Assembly (NCBI RefSeq): GCF_022489065.1
Contig: NZ_JAKVTW010000021.1
Span: 1-64,000 of the forward strand
DNA: 64,000 nucleotides
Direction of reading: 5' to 3'
Source: Vreelandella neptunia
GTDB taxonomy: Bacteria; Pseudomonadota; Gammaproteobacteria; Pseudomonadales; Halomonadaceae
The translations under genes and the position numbers were made by a program. The notes under the pieces were generated by a model that was given only the letters and a program-made list of their open reading frames with translations, did not search any database and had not been told where the DNA came from. This document shows positions 44,932 to 54,142 of the stretch, one piece after another. Positions within the stretch are counted from its first letter, which is position 1. Every line of letters starts with the position of its first letter.

Positions 44932-45427
44932 TTCGACTCTCCGATACCGTGTCGCTTGCTGTTTCTGCTTGTAGCGTCCTACTTGCAGGGCAGGCGCCTG
45001 GCCAAGGGGACATGGCGAAAACGAAAGTACCTGCAGCGAGGCCGTGCCTTCGGTTGTCACTGCTCACTAGCGTGTCTATTCATGTTACCGGGTCACCGTA
45101 AAGGTCGGTAGTAGGCTTCGCCAACACAGTCAGAGGCCATCGAACCTTCATATTAGCGTGCACTTCTCGGCCTGAAAGACAGCCCCTGACCGATTCAGCA
45201 CTTCACCCTGCCTGTCGCTAGACAATGCTGGGTGGGCAGCACAACCTACGCTAGGCGTTGGCAAGACGGCGCGTCGACGAGCGACCTCAAGCGGCGTCTT
45301 CCCAGGTCCGGCCGACGATGGTTTGTCGTCATTACTAGCTTGTCGGGTAGTTGACCTGACATCCTGCAAACGACCGGCCGGATCGATAGGCTGGTAAGCT
45401 GCCATCGCCACTGCTGCGGGGCATCAT
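44932..45427. other. Gene-free stretch
   Basis: The open frames here (such as 45148-45411 on the minus strand) show no recognisable protein and no good start sites. Nothing else was identified. Confidence 0.35.
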
Positions 45428-46960
45428 CTAGGTAACGGCGCCGACCATCCACGGGACGAATTCATTGTTGCCATATCCCAGGGTTTCGCTCACGCTCAAT
45501 TCTCCTGACGCAACTGCTATGATCTTCTCAAAGATCATTTCGCCGACTTCCTCGACACTTGCCGTGCCATCAGCGATAACCCCGCAGTTGATGTCCATGT
45601 CTTCGGCCATGCGCTCATACATGATGGTATTAGTCGCGAGCTTGATGGACGGAGCTGGCTTGTAACCGGATACGGAGCCTCGACCGGTGGTGAAGCAGAC
45701 CATGTTGGATCCAGAAGCAATTTGCCCCGTGACAGATACCGGATCGTAGCCAGGGCTATCCATGAAATTGAAACCGGATCGAGTACGAGGCTGGGCATAC
45801 TCGAGGACATCATTGAGGCTGGTGGACCCACCTTTGGCAACCGCCCCCAGCGACTTTTCCAATATAGTGGACAGGCCTCCGGCCTTGTTTCCCGGAGAAG
45901 GGTTGTTATTGAGCTCTGCACCATTGATCTCTGTGTAGTGCTTCCACCAGGCGATACGGTCTAGGAGCTTGCCTGCCACTTCCTTGCTCACGGCACGATC
46001 CAGGAGAAGGTGCTCGGCTCCATATATTTCAGGAGTCTCGCTGAGAATCACACTTCCACCGTGCTTGACGATGAGATCCGCGGCGTGCCCGAGCGCCGGG
46101 TTTGCGGTTATCCCGGAGTAGCCATCCGATCCACCACACTGGAGGGCTACGGTGAGGTTACTCAAAGGACTGGGTTGACGTACTGGCCTTGGTTGGCTGT
46201 GCGCCATGTCGAGGATCTTGTTGCGTGCCAGTTCAATGCTTGCCCTAGTGCCGCCAATGTCCTGGATATTGAAATAGTAGAGACGAGATGTATCGGACAA
46301 TCCCGATTTTTCGACCAGTTGCTTGACCTGGTTTGTCTCGCAGCCCAGACCGATGATCAGAACAAAGGCGAAGTTCGGATGTCTTGCATAGCCTGCGATT
46401 ACCCTCTCCAGAAAGGCAAAACCTTCCGTTTCGGTATTCATGGCACAGCCTGAGCCATGTGTCACCGGGACGACACCATCATAGCCAAGCGCTTCGACTT
46501 CACCAGACGCGTTTAGTTGTTCAGCGGCCATTTTCGCGACCGTAGCTGAGCAATTTACCGTGGAAAGGATACCAATATAGTTCCGTGTACCGGTCTGACC
46601 ATCCGAACGAAGGTAACCATTGAAGTGGCTGGTGCTGGATTCAGCGCTGGTCGTCAGCGCTGGAGAAAACCCTTCCAGGGATGTGGTGCGCTCGAGCATC
46701 GATACATTATGTGTATGTACATGCTCACCCTGGGCTATGTCACAGCTGGCATTGCCGATGACCTGCCCATATTTGGTGATGCTGTCGCCAGCAGCTATCG
46801 CCTTCAAGGCAACCTTGTGGCCCGCATCAATATTCTGCAAGGACAGGTTGGAGTCATCGTCAATCGGCATGCCTTGCGGCAGGGCACGAGCGGCGACCCC
46901 AACATTGTCCTGGGGATTCAAACGAATGACAGCGCACGTGTTGTTGATTAACTGCATGGA
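45428..46960 (-). CDS. UxaA-family altronate/galactarate-type dehydratase
   Basis: 510 residues from the ATG at 46960 (MQLINNTCAVIRLNPQDNVG). N-terminal SAF domain about 1-95 (QGEHVHTHNV), then the GarD/UxaA catalytic part: FNGYLRSDGQTGTRNYIGIL, VVPVTHGSGCAMNTE, FVLIIGLGCETNQV, LQCGGSDGYSGITANPALGH, LSETPEIYGAEHLLLDRA and DSPGYDPVSVTGQIASGSN. The conserved Cys residues fit iron binding. It removes water from a sugar acid to give a 2-keto-3-deoxy acid. Divergent from the TRAP genes over a strong palindrome; with AraD1 and the aldehyde dehydrogenase it makes a Weimberg-like path to 2-oxoglutarate. Confidence 0.9.
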   Translation of the reverse strand, partial: SMQLINNTCAVIRLNPQDNVGVAARALPQGMPIDDDSNLSLQNIDAGHKVALKAIAAGDSITKYGQVIGNASCDIAQGEHVHTHNVSMLERTTSLEGFSPALTTSAESSTSHFNGYLRSDGQTGTRNYIGILSTVNCSATVAKMAAEQLNASGEVEALGYDGVVPVTHGSGCAMNTETEGFAFLERVIAGYARHPNFAFVLIIGLGCETNQVKQLVEKSGLSDTSRLYYFNIQDIGGTRASIELARNKILDMAHSQPRPVRQPSPLSNLTVALQCGGSDGYSGITANPALGHAADLIVKHGGSVILSETPEIYGAEHLLLDRAVSKEVAGKLLDRIAWWKHYTEINGAELNNNPSPGNKAGGLSTILEKSLGAVAKGGSTSLNDVLEYAQPRTRSGFNFMDSPGYDPVSVTGQIASGSNMVCFTTGRGSVSGYKPAPSIKLATNTIMYERMAEDMDINCGVIADGTASVEEVGEMIFEKIIAVASGELSVSETLGYGNNEFVPWMVGAVT

Positions 46961-47040
46961 CGGCCTCTGGAGGAGAAATCGCAAACTGGCAAAAAGCCTA
47001 TCAGCTTTGGAAAGCATGACGATTAGACTATAGTATCACA

Positions 47041-47068
47041 AAACGTTCATTGCGCACAATGAACGTTT
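47041..47068. promoter_or_regulatory. Operator palindrome between dehydratase and TRAP genes
   Basis: Perfect 12-base arms AAACGTTCATTG / CAATGAACGTTT around CGCA, midway between the divergent genes. Likely binding site for the local GntR regulator (43936-44931). No T run follows on either strand, so it is not a terminator. Confidence 0.65.
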
Positions 47069-47143
47069 GCTTTAGCTTTGGCCTCGCATGCTGCCCGGTT
47101 GCCCTCACCAGGGCAGATCAAAAAAAGCTACAACAGGTGACTC

Positions 47144-48160
47144 ATGAAAAAAGCAAAATCATTTTTGACGGCTGCGACCCTTACGCTTTCAAGTGGTGCC
47201 ATGATGGTTGCCGCGGCCAACGCCCAGGCAGCGACCTCGCTGCGCCTCGCACACACCTTCAACCCTGGCGAAGCTAGTTACGAACTGCTGAATACTTTAG
47301 GCGATCGGGTAGAAGAACGAACCAATGGTGAGCTCAAGATTCAGGTATTCCCGAGTGAACAGCTTGGATCAGAAGTACAGCTGCTCCAACAGTCAAAGAA
47401 TGGTTCCGTCGATATCGTTGTACCGGGCTATTCCGGCGCCAGCACGCTTCTCCCGGCCATGGAAATTTCAAACGCGCCTTTCATTTTCCAAAGCTGGGAT
47501 GAAGCACGTCATATTCTGGAAGGGGAAGCCTATCAGCCGATCTTCGATGAGCTGAAGGAGCAACACAATCTGGTTCCTCTGGCAAAGACCTGGTACTGGG
47601 GTTGGCGCAACCTCACCTTCAATGGTGATGAAGTCCATAGCGTCGAAGACATGAAGGGGCTCAAGGTTCGCGTGCCTGAGTCGCCGGCCTGGGTAGAAAT
47701 GGTGAAGGCGTTCGATGCCTCCCCGACCCCGATCCCTTTCAGTGAGGTCTACTTGGCGCTGCAGCAGGGTACTGTCGATGGTCAGGAAAATCCGATTCCC
47801 ACCATCTATTCTCGCAAGTTCTATGAAGTTCAGGATCAACTGGTCATGAGCAAGCACATGCTGCAAAGCCAGGTTGTGCTGATGAACTCTCAGAAGTTCG
47901 AGTCCCTATCGGACAGCAACCAAGAGATTCTCCGGGAAGTAGTTCAAGAGCTGGCCCAGGAGAACTATGAGCTGCAGACCGAGCGTGAAGCCTCCATGCT
48001 TGAAGAGCTTCGTGCTGGCGGCCAGATCAATGTTATCGAAGACATTGATCGTGCGTCCTTCGAGCAAGCCTCCGAGCAAGCCAGGGAAAACCTGGTCGAT
48101 CGCTGGGGTGAAGAAGACTATCGCCGTGTAATGACAGCGATTGAAGACTACCGCAACTAA
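47144..48160 (+). CDS. TRAP transporter solute-binding protein, DctP family
   Basis: 338 residues with a signal peptide (about 1-29, ending ANAQA). Mature SLRLAHTFNPGEASYELLNT, KIQVFPSEQLGSEVQLLQQ, the ligand arginine in LKVRVPESP, and YLALQQGTVDGQENPIPTI are DctP hallmarks. It binds a sugar acid or similar carboxylate for the DctQM permease downstream. Neighbouring dehydratase and AraD1 genes point to an aldonate, uronate or aldarate. Confidence 0.93.
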   Translation: MKKAKSFLTAATLTLSSGAMMVAAANAQAATSLRLAHTFNPGEASYELLNTLGDRVEERTNGELKIQVFPSEQLGSEVQLLQQSKNGSVDIVVPGYSGASTLLPAMEISNAPFIFQSWDEARHILEGEAYQPIFDELKEQHNLVPLAKTWYWGWRNLTFNGDEVHSVEDMKGLKVRVPESPAWVEMVKAFDASPTPIPFSEVYLALQQGTVDGQENPIPTIYSRKFYEVQDQLVMSKHMLQSQVVLMNSQKFESLSDSNQEILREVVQELAQENYELQTEREASMLEELRAGGQINVIEDIDRASFEQASEQARENLVDRWGEEDYRRVMTAIEDYRN

Positions 48161-48233
48161 ATACTGCCATCTTTCCGCCTTGTCTCGCTGGCTTGTCGCC
48201 AAGGGCAAGGCGGCGATTGGTTAATGGTGAAAC

Positions 48234-48737
48234 ATGACTAGTTTTCTTGTGAAAGTGAACAGTGGTTTGCTTACAACAGAGAAGGTGACCATCGGTGTAA
48301 TTCTGGGTGTGATGGCGCTGCTTCTCACGTTGGGAGTGGCGTTTCGATACCTCCTTGGCGCTCCTTTCGTATGGAGCGAAAGTGTGTCGAAACTGCTGAT
48401 CGTCTGGTTGACATTTGTGGGCACTAGTGTGGCTTTCGCTGAGAAACAGCATATTACCGTGGATTCAGTGGTATCTGCCATGCCGAGCAGCGTGAGAAGC
48501 GTCGTTCATACACTGGTTCTGCTCATCTCCATTGCCATCCTTGGCACCATGGCGTTTCTTGGATACGAGTACTGCCAAACGGTGGTCAGCAGTACATCTC
48601 CGATATTAGGTATATCCCTTGCCTGGTTCGCTTATGCAATGCCGCTGTTCTTTATATTCAGCGCTTTTCACTTAATTGCGAACGCTATCGTGGAACGCTC
48701 TTTCAATGCGTTCGAAACAGATATGGAAAATGTATAG
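48234..48737 (+). CDS. TRAP transporter small permease, DctQ family
   Basis: 167 residues with four membrane helices and the typical RYLLGAPFVWSESVSKLLIVW and VGTSVAFAEKQHITVDSVV segments. Small membrane subunit of the TRAP importer. Seven bases separate it from the DctM start. The ribosome site before its ATG is weak. Confidence 0.92.
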   Translation: MTSFLVKVNSGLLTTEKVTIGVILGVMALLLTLGVAFRYLLGAPFVWSESVSKLLIVWLTFVGTSVAFAEKQHITVDSVVSAMPSSVRSVVHTLVLLISIAILGTMAFLGYEYCQTVVSSTSPILGISLAWFAYAMPLFFIFSAFHLIANAIVERSFNAFETDMENV

Positions 48738-48744
48738 GTGTGAA

Positions 48745-50007
48745 ATGCTGATTATTATACTCGCCGTACTGTTTTCCTTGATTCTTCTTGGTATGCCAAT
48801 TGCTCTGGCGATGCTAGGCGCCTCCGTGATATCCATCATCTCTCTGGATATTCCGCTGAATGTACTGGCGCAACGGGTGTCTTCCGGGGTCGAGTCCTTT
48901 CCGTTGCTGGCCATACCTCTTTTCATGCTCGCCGGCGGCATCATGAACAAGAGTGGTATCAGCGAAAGGCTTTTCGATTTCACCAGATCCCTGGTCGGCC
49001 ACCTGAGAGGCGGACTTGCCCACGTCAACGTCCTGTCCAGCGTTCTGATGGCCGGCATCTCCGGTTCTTCTCTTGCCGACTGCGCCGCGACGACACGGGT
49101 CATGGTTCCTCAAATGGAACGCAATGGCTATGATCGTGGATTTTCAGTTGCTCTCACGGCCTCTTCTGCCACGCTGTCTCCTATCATTCCCCCTTCGATA
49201 CTGATGGTCGTTTATGGCTGGCAGGCCAATATTTCCATTGGCGATCTTTTCATTGCAGGCATCCTTCCTGGGCTGCTGATCGCCTTCCTGCTGACCCTTC
49301 TCATCACCGGCATCAGCATCGTCAAGCAATACCCGAAGGATGAAGGTTTCCAACGTTCTCGCGTGGTCAGCTACTTCAAGAAGTCGGTATGGGCGTTGCT
49401 CATGCCCGTATTGATTATCGTCGGGTTCCGCATGGGCATCTTCACCGTCACCGAAGTTGCCGCGGTCGCCGTTGCGTACTCCTTCTTCGTAGGGAAGTTT
49501 GTTTACAGAACATTGAGCTGGAAGGACATGGGAGAGCTGCTCGTCTCCACGTCACGTGAGGCGGCTTCCATCTTGATCATTATCGCTGCTTCGGCTCCTC
49601 TGGCCTGGTCGCTGAGCATATTGCAAGCGCCTCAGGAAGTGGTCACATGGATCACCGGGCTGACGGATGACCCCCTGATGGTTCTGCTGCTGCTGAACCT
49701 GGCGTTGCTGGTCATTGGCATGTTCATGGAAACCATCGCCGTAATCATCGTCCTCGTGCCGATACTAATTCCTCTGCTGAATGCTCTGGATATCAGTCTT
49801 GTCCATTTCGGCATCATCATGCTGTTCAACCTGCTGATTGGACAGATTACCCCGCCGCTAGGCGTCCTGATGTTCGTAAGCTGCAACATTGCCAAGTTGA
49901 GCACGCTGCAATTCCTGCGCTCTTCTCTGCCGTTCTTCCTGGTGCTGCTGCTGGCCCTTCTGGTGATCACTTACGTTCCCGGCTTGTCCCTGGCATTCAT
50001 TAACTAA
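48745..50007 (+). CDS. TRAP transporter large permease, DctM family
   Basis: 420 residues from the ATG at 48745 (MLIIILAVLFSLILLGMPIA); the longer frame from 48676 overlaps DctQ and is not needed, though the ATG at 48730 is possible. DctM segments: PLFMLAGGIMNKSGISERLF, MAGISGSSLADCAATTRVMV, SATLSPIIPPSILMVVYGW and GQITPPLGVLMFVSCNIA. About 11-12 helices. The ion-driven channel of the sugar-acid importer. Confidence 0.93.
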   Translation: MLIIILAVLFSLILLGMPIALAMLGASVISIISLDIPLNVLAQRVSSGVESFPLLAIPLFMLAGGIMNKSGISERLFDFTRSLVGHLRGGLAHVNVLSSVLMAGISGSSLADCAATTRVMVPQMERNGYDRGFSVALTASSATLSPIIPPSILMVVYGWQANISIGDLFIAGILPGLLIAFLLTLLITGISIVKQYPKDEGFQRSRVVSYFKKSVWALLMPVLIIVGFRMGIFTVTEVAAVAVAYSFFVGKFVYRTLSWKDMGELLVSTSREAASILIIIAASAPLAWSLSILQAPQEVVTWITGLTDDPLMVLLLLNLALLVIGMFMETIAVIIVLVPILIPLLNALDISLVHFGIIMLFNLLIGQITPPLGVLMFVSCNIAKLSTLQFLRSSLPFFLVLLLALLVITYVPGLSLAFIN

Positions 50008-50021
50008 CAAGGTCGACATCC

Positions 50022-51011
50022 ATGCATATTGTACAAGTGGAAAATAATGGTAATGAGGTCGTGGCTGCTGTCGTCAACGGCGATGAACTCGAACTGCTAT
50101 CGCAGCCTCTCTACACCATTGCACTTCAGGCCGCGAACAGCGGCAACAAGCTCGTCGAGTCGTTGGCGGATTTTCGCACGAGTGACATCATGTCCTACGA
50201 CACTGCCATCCGCGATGGACGCCTTCGCGCGCCGATCACCCACCCCGAGCCTGCCAATTTGCTGCTGACCGGTACCGGCCTGACCCACCTTGGCAGCGCA
50301 GCGCCCCGTAGCCAGATGCACGCAGCAGAGAAAGCCGAGCCCAAGACGGCTCAGCCGACCGATACACAGCGCATGTTCGACCTTGGCGTTGCTGGCGGAA
50401 AGCCCACATCCGATGAGGTGGGTGCACAACCAGAATGGTTCTACAAAGGCACTGGGCATACCCTGCGTGCTCCCTTCGCCGAGATCACCATGCCGGACTT
50501 TGCCCTGGATGGTGGCGAAGAGGCCGAGCTTGCAGGCATCTATATTGTCAATGACGAGGGACGCATCTACAGAGTTGGCTTCTCCCTGGCCAACGAATTT
50601 TCCGATCATGTGACAGAAAAGCAGAACTATCTGTACTTGGCTCATTCCAAGTTGCGTGACTGCAGCATCGGTCCTGAAATCTTCGTTGGTGATCTACCGG
50701 AAGAGGTCGAGGGAAGTGTCTCCTTGCATCGCAATGGCGATCAGCTGTGGCAGCGCGCTTTCATGAGCGGTGAAAAGCACATGTGCCACTCGGTGAGCAA
50801 CCTTGAATATCACCATTTCAAATACGCAACGTTCTGTCAGCCCAATCAGCTACATATCCACTTCTTTGGTGCTGCGGTATTGAGCTTTGGTGACGGAATC
50901 GCACTCGAAGATGGTGATGAGATGCGCATCGAATGCGACATCATGACTCGCCCACTGAGCAACGTGCTGAAGCGTACCCCCGCGGCGAAGCCGACCATCG
51001 AGACGCTGTAA
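50022..51011 (+). CDS. AraD1/GguC-type FAH-superfamily protein
   Basis: 329 residues, fumarylacetoacetase-like fold: LLLTGTGLTHLGSAAPR, GVAGGKPTSDEVGAQPEWFY, metal-ligand region DGGEEAELAGIYIV, FSLANEFSDHVTEKQNYLYL and CSIGPEIFVGDLPEEVEG. Matches the AraD1 family, in which 2-keto-3-deoxy acids (for example 2-keto-3-deoxy-L-arabonate) are dehydrated to 2-oxoglutarate semialdehyde. Fits between the UxaA-type dehydratase and the aldehyde dehydrogenase encoded 24 bp downstream. Confidence 0.87.
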   Translation: MHIVQVENNGNEVVAAVVNGDELELLSQPLYTIALQAANSGNKLVESLADFRTSDIMSYDTAIRDGRLRAPITHPEPANLLLTGTGLTHLGSAAPRSQMHAAEKAEPKTAQPTDTQRMFDLGVAGGKPTSDEVGAQPEWFYKGTGHTLRAPFAEITMPDFALDGGEEAELAGIYIVNDEGRIYRVGFSLANEFSDHVTEKQNYLYLAHSKLRDCSIGPEIFVGDLPEEVEGSVSLHRNGDQLWQRAFMSGEKHMCHSVSNLEYHHFKYATFCQPNQLHIHFFGAAVLSFGDGIALEDGDEMRIECDIMTRPLSNVLKRTPAAKPTIETL

Positions 51012-51035
51012 AACGAGAATTGAAGGAGATTGTTG

Positions 51036-52616
51036 ATGTACGCATTGGAAGGCAAGCAACTGATCGGCAGCCAGGCCATCGCGGCCAAGGGAGAGCCCAT
51101 CCACGCTATCAACCCGGCCACCGGCGAAACCCTGGTGCCCGGCTACCCGGCGGGCTCTAGGGCTGAGGTCGAGCGCGCCTGTGAACTGGCCTGGGCCGCC
51201 TTCGACCGTTACCGCGAGACCGGTCTCGAGGCGCGGGCGACGTTCCTCGAGACCATCGCCGACGAGATTGAGGCCCTGGGCGACGCCCTGATTGAGCGCG
51301 CCATGGCAGAATCCGGGCTGCCCCAGGCACGGATCGCCGGCGAGCGCAGCCGCACCTGCGGTCAGCTCAGACTGTTCGCCACGGTGGTTCGTGCCGGTGA
51401 ATGGCTCGACGTGCGCCACGACCCGGCCTTGACGGAACGCGAGCCGATGCCTCGCGTCGATCTGCGCCAGCGCCACATCGCCCTGGGACCGGTGGCGGTG
51501 TTCGGTGCTTCCAACTTCCCGCTGGCGTTCTCGGTGGCCGGTGGCGACACCGCCTCGGCGCTGGCCGCCGGCTGCCCGGTGGTGGTCAAGGCCCACTCCG
51601 CCCACCCCGGCACCTCCGAGCTGGTCGGTCGCGCGGTGCAGAAAGCGGTGGCGCGCTGCGAGCTGCCTGAAGGCGTGTTCTCGCTGCTCTTCGGCTCCGG
51701 CCGCGAGATCGGTCAGGGCCTGGTCAGCGATCCACGGATCAAGGCGGTGGGCTTCACCGGCTCTCGCAGTGGAGGCACCGCGCTTATACAGACCGCCCAG
51801 GCGCGTCCCGAGCCAATCCCGGTGTACGCCGAGATGAGCTCGATCAACCCGGTGTTCCTGATGCCCGAGGCGCTCAAGGCCCGCGGCAAGGCACTAGGCG
51901 AGGCCTTCGTCGGCTCCCTGACCATGGGCGCAGGCCAGTTTTGCACCAACCCGGGGCTGGTGATCGCCATCGAGGGCGAGGAGCTGGACGGATTCATCGC
52001 TGCCGCCGCCGAGGCGGTCAAGGGCGCGGGCGCCCAGACAATGCTGACGCCGGGAATCTTTGATGCCTACTGCAAGGGCGTGGCCACCCTCGCCGACAGC
52101 GACAAGGCCCGTGAAGTGGCCCGCGGCCTCGCTGGCGACGGCCCGAACCAGTGTCAGGCTGGACTGTTCGTGGCCAAAGCGAGCGACTTCCTCAATGACG
52201 AGGCGCTCCAGGCCGAGGTATTCGGCTCTACCTCCCTGGTGGTCAAGTGCGCCGATCTCGACGAGGTCAAGGCGCTGGCCGAAGGACTGGAAGGTCAGCT
52301 GACCGCCACCCTTCAGATGGACGATGGCGACATCGACACTGCCCGCATCCTGCTGCCGGTGCTCGAACGTCGCGCTGGCCGGGTGATGGCCAACGGTTGG
52401 CCCACCGGGGTCGAGGTCTGCCACGCCATGGTTCACGGTGGCCCTTACCCTGCCACCTCGGACTCGCGTACCACCTCGGTGGGCAGCGCCGCGATGCATC
52501 GCTTTCTGCGTCCGGTGTGCTACCAGAACCTGCCCCAAGGTCTGCTGCCCGAGGCCATCAGGGACGGCAACCCGGCTGGCGTCAGCCGCTTGGTCGACGG
52601 TCAGCGCGAAGCCTAA
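51036..52616 (+). CDS. Aldehyde dehydrogenase, 2-oxoglutarate-semialdehyde type
   Basis: 526 residues from the ATG at 51036, with GAAGGAGA upstream. ALDH motifs: [46 protein letters not shown], catalytic Glu in [13 protein letters not shown] and catalytic Cys in [12 protein letters not shown]; end [20 protein letters not shown]. This subgroup oxidises 2-oxoglutarate semialdehyde to 2-oxoglutarate with NADP, the last step of Weimberg-type sugar-acid routes. Its third codon positions are strikingly G/C-rich compared with every neighbour, so it may have a separate origin or higher expression. Confidence 0.9.
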   Translation: MYALEGKQLIGSQAIAAKGEPIHAINPATGETLVPGYPAGSRAEVERACELAWAAFDRYRETGLEARATFLETIADEIEALGDALIERAMAESGLPQARIAGERSRTCGQLRLFATVVRAGEWLDVRHDPALTEREPMPRVDLRQRHIALGPVAVFGASNFPLAFSVAGGDTASALAAGCPVVVKAHSAHPGTSELVGRAVQKAVARCELPEGVFSLLFGSGREIGQGLVSDPRIKAVGFTGSRSGGTALIQTAQARPEPIPVYAEMSSINPVFLMPEALKARGKALGEAFVGSLTMGAGQFCTNPGLVIAIEGEELDGFIAAAAEAVKGAGAQTMLTPGIFDAYCKGVATLADSDKAREVARGLAGDGPNQCQAGLFVAKASDFLNDEALQAEVFGSTSLVVKCADLDEVKALAEGLEGQLTATLQMDDGDIDTARILLPVLERRAGRVMANGWPTGVEVCHAMVHGGPYPATSDSRTTSVGSAAMHRFLRPVCYQNLPQGLLPEAIRDGNPAGVSRLVDGQREA

Positions 52617-52964
52617 AGCGAGATGCAGCGTTAGAGTAGAGGCTTGATCAAAGCACTTTGTTTGCCAGCGTTCAACGCAGGAAAATGGAGTAGTGTAAGT
52701 CAGTTAAGCCTATTCTCAATAAGCTGACCATTAGACCTTCCCGTGGCAGTCTGCCTGACGCGGGAAGGTCTAGTCATTTCAGCGATGCCGTTAATGGCAT
52801 TTCCAAGCTTGAATCGCACCGGATATTCTAGACACCCGTTAGGCTAGAAGTGTCCGGAGAACACAGGGCAGTCTAAAAGAGCCTAACAAGTGCCTAGAAT
52901 ACTCGGGGCGATTTAGTGAGATATACTCAATCCAATCGCTTCTAGAAACAATGAGAGAAGTCTA
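52617..52964. other. Gene-free stretch with a terminator-like hairpin
   Basis: Arms TAGACCTTCCCG (52732-52743) and CGGGAAGGTCTA (52761-52772) pair over 17 bases about 115 bp after the aldehyde dehydrogenase stop. This may end that transcript, although no U run follows. The IS-end repeat at 52844-52873 also lies here. Confidence 0.5.
52844..52873. repeat. IS terminal repeat, copy 2 of an inverted pair
   Basis: CTAGAAGTGTCCGGAGAA and the following 12 bases are the reverse complement of 33384-33413 except one base. No transposase is near, so this is a solo end. Confidence 0.75.
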
Positions 52965-53186
52965 ATGACGCTACCTTATGAACGGACACGTGCAATTATC
53001 CAGACTGAAGCCTTTCTGATTGAACTGAGCAAGGATAAATACCTTCCTGATGAGAAGCGACAAGAGGCCCGACGCTTGCTGCGCCATTACCCAAGCCGTA
53101 GAGAAGTGCTTATGGCTGGCGAGTTAGAAGAAAAACTTACGTCAGGGACTATTTTTCATCCTATGCTGTCTAGCAAAGAAGAATAA
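52965..53186 (+). CDS. BPSL0761-family small protein
   Basis: 73 residues, starting MTLPYERTRAIIQTEAFLIE and including EKRQEARRLLRHYPSRREV. This matches the short BPSL0761 family often found next to toxin-antitoxin-like genes; its function is not known. The protein is helical and rich in Arg and Glu. It is followed 74 bp later by an Xre/MbcA/ParS-type gene in the same direction, a pairing seen in other proteobacteria as far as I recall. Confidence 0.7.
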   Translation: MTLPYERTRAIIQTEAFLIELSKDKYLPDEKRQEARRLLRHYPSRREVLMAGELEEKLTSGTIFHPMLSSKEE

Positions 53187-53260
53187 GTGAATACAAAACC
53201 TATACTGCCGTGACTCATCTAAAATTTGATTCCTCAAGAATTTACTAGAGGTGAAGAGAT

Positions 53261-53473
53261 ATGCTTAGTACTGATGACTCAAAACAGGAAAGTACAATCG
53301 TCATCTGGAGGGCGGCTATAGCGCTGTTTGGTGGGGATCGAACAGCAGCGGACAAGTGGTTACACAGTGAAGCTATAGGGCTTAGTTGGCAGCGTCCCAT
53401 TGATGTCATGCAGGTAGACGGTCAGCAGGTGCTGGATCTGATTAAGAGGATAGACAGAGGCGTTTACACATAA
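53261..53473 (+). CDS. Xre/MbcA/ParS antitoxin-type C-terminal domain protein (DUF2384)
   Basis: 70 residues: IVIWRAAIALFGGDRTAADK, WLHSEAIGLSWQRPIDVMQV, then QQVLDLIKRID. This is the toxin-binding half of the Xre/MbcA/ParS antitoxins without their DNA-binding domain. AGAGGTGA precedes the ATG. No RES or other toxin gene is next to it, so it is an orphan, a trans-acting antitoxin, or a repurposed domain. Confidence 0.78.
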   Translation: MLSTDDSKQESTIVIWRAAIALFGGDRTAADKWLHSEAIGLSWQRPIDVMQVDGQQVLDLIKRIDRGVYT

Positions 53474-53709
53474 CCTCGCCATTCTGCGGTGACTTGATCG
53501 TGGTTTTTAGCCCCTTCTATTAATTCTGCTCAAGAAGTTGAATAATTGTTCAGGCTCGCTATTGATGTCTGTACGCCATTACTCGAAAGATGCCTATTCG
53601 ATTTTCAGAGTGTTACCACCCAATGTTGCACCACCTTTTCTAATTCTGGCCAACCGACCAATTACTAAATCATTAAATACCTTAATATCATAAGCTTATT
53701 GAATTACCT

Positions 53710-53976
53710 TCAATTATCTTTGAAAGGATAATTGCGTACGAGGTCTGAGCAATCTGATTCGTTTTCCAGTACCGATAATCGATCTTTCAACATTTCACGA
53801 ATTACCTTCCCTATTGCAAACCGCTCTTCCTGCGTCAGGCATATGTTGACGTTAGCAGTGGCCACACTCAACTGTGAGGGTTGCCATTGCTGGTCAAGTG
53901 CGTCGCGGGTGTCCTTTATAGCCTCATCTAATCCCATGCCGCCCAAGCCTGCGAGGATGTTCTCGTGTCGCATCAT
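53710..53976 (-). CDS. Hypothetical small protein
   Basis: 88 residues beginning MMRHENILAGLGGMGLDEAI, with GGAGAG six bases before the ATG. No family recognised. Middle part SQLSVATANVNICLTQEERF, then IGKVIREMLKDRL, looks like a helical soluble protein. It stands alone between gene-poor stretches. Confidence 0.6.
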   Translation of the reverse strand: MMRHENILAGLGGMGLDEAIKDTRDALDQQWQPSQLSVATANVNICLTQEERFAIGKVIREMLKDRLSVLENESDCSDLVRNYPFKDN

Positions 53977-54075
53977 GGCTACTCTCCATACGTAGGCTCG
54001 GGCTCTAAAGTGTAGCGCTATTCAATCAAGGGGTGACGTCGAAAGTACACGTTTTTTTGATGCAGGCAAAGAAAA

Positions 54076-54097
54076 GCCCGCCCCCTAAGGGGCGGGC
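54076..54097 (-). terminator. Strong Rho-independent terminator
   Basis: Arms GCCCGCCCC / GGGGCGGGC around CTAA. On the minus strand the hairpin is followed by TTTTCTTT. It follows the candidate 36-codon gene at 54143-54253, which supports transcription on that strand. Confidence 0.75.
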
Positions 54098-54142
54098 AAT
54101 TTCAATCATCGCTATCCTAGCAAGCTCTCATAAGCATCCTGC

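Noticed and set aside
45148..45411. 87-codon minus-strand frame
   Set aside because: No recognisable protein features or start site; lies in a stretch that looks non-coding.
50850..51605. 251-codon minus-strand frame over the AraD1 and aldehyde dehydrogenase genes
   Set aside because: Histidine/glycine/arginine-rich shadow of G/C-rich coding DNA; the plus-strand genes have full catalytic motifs.
51894..52538. 214-codon minus-strand frame
   Set aside because: Same reason: antisense shadow of the aldehyde dehydrogenase gene.
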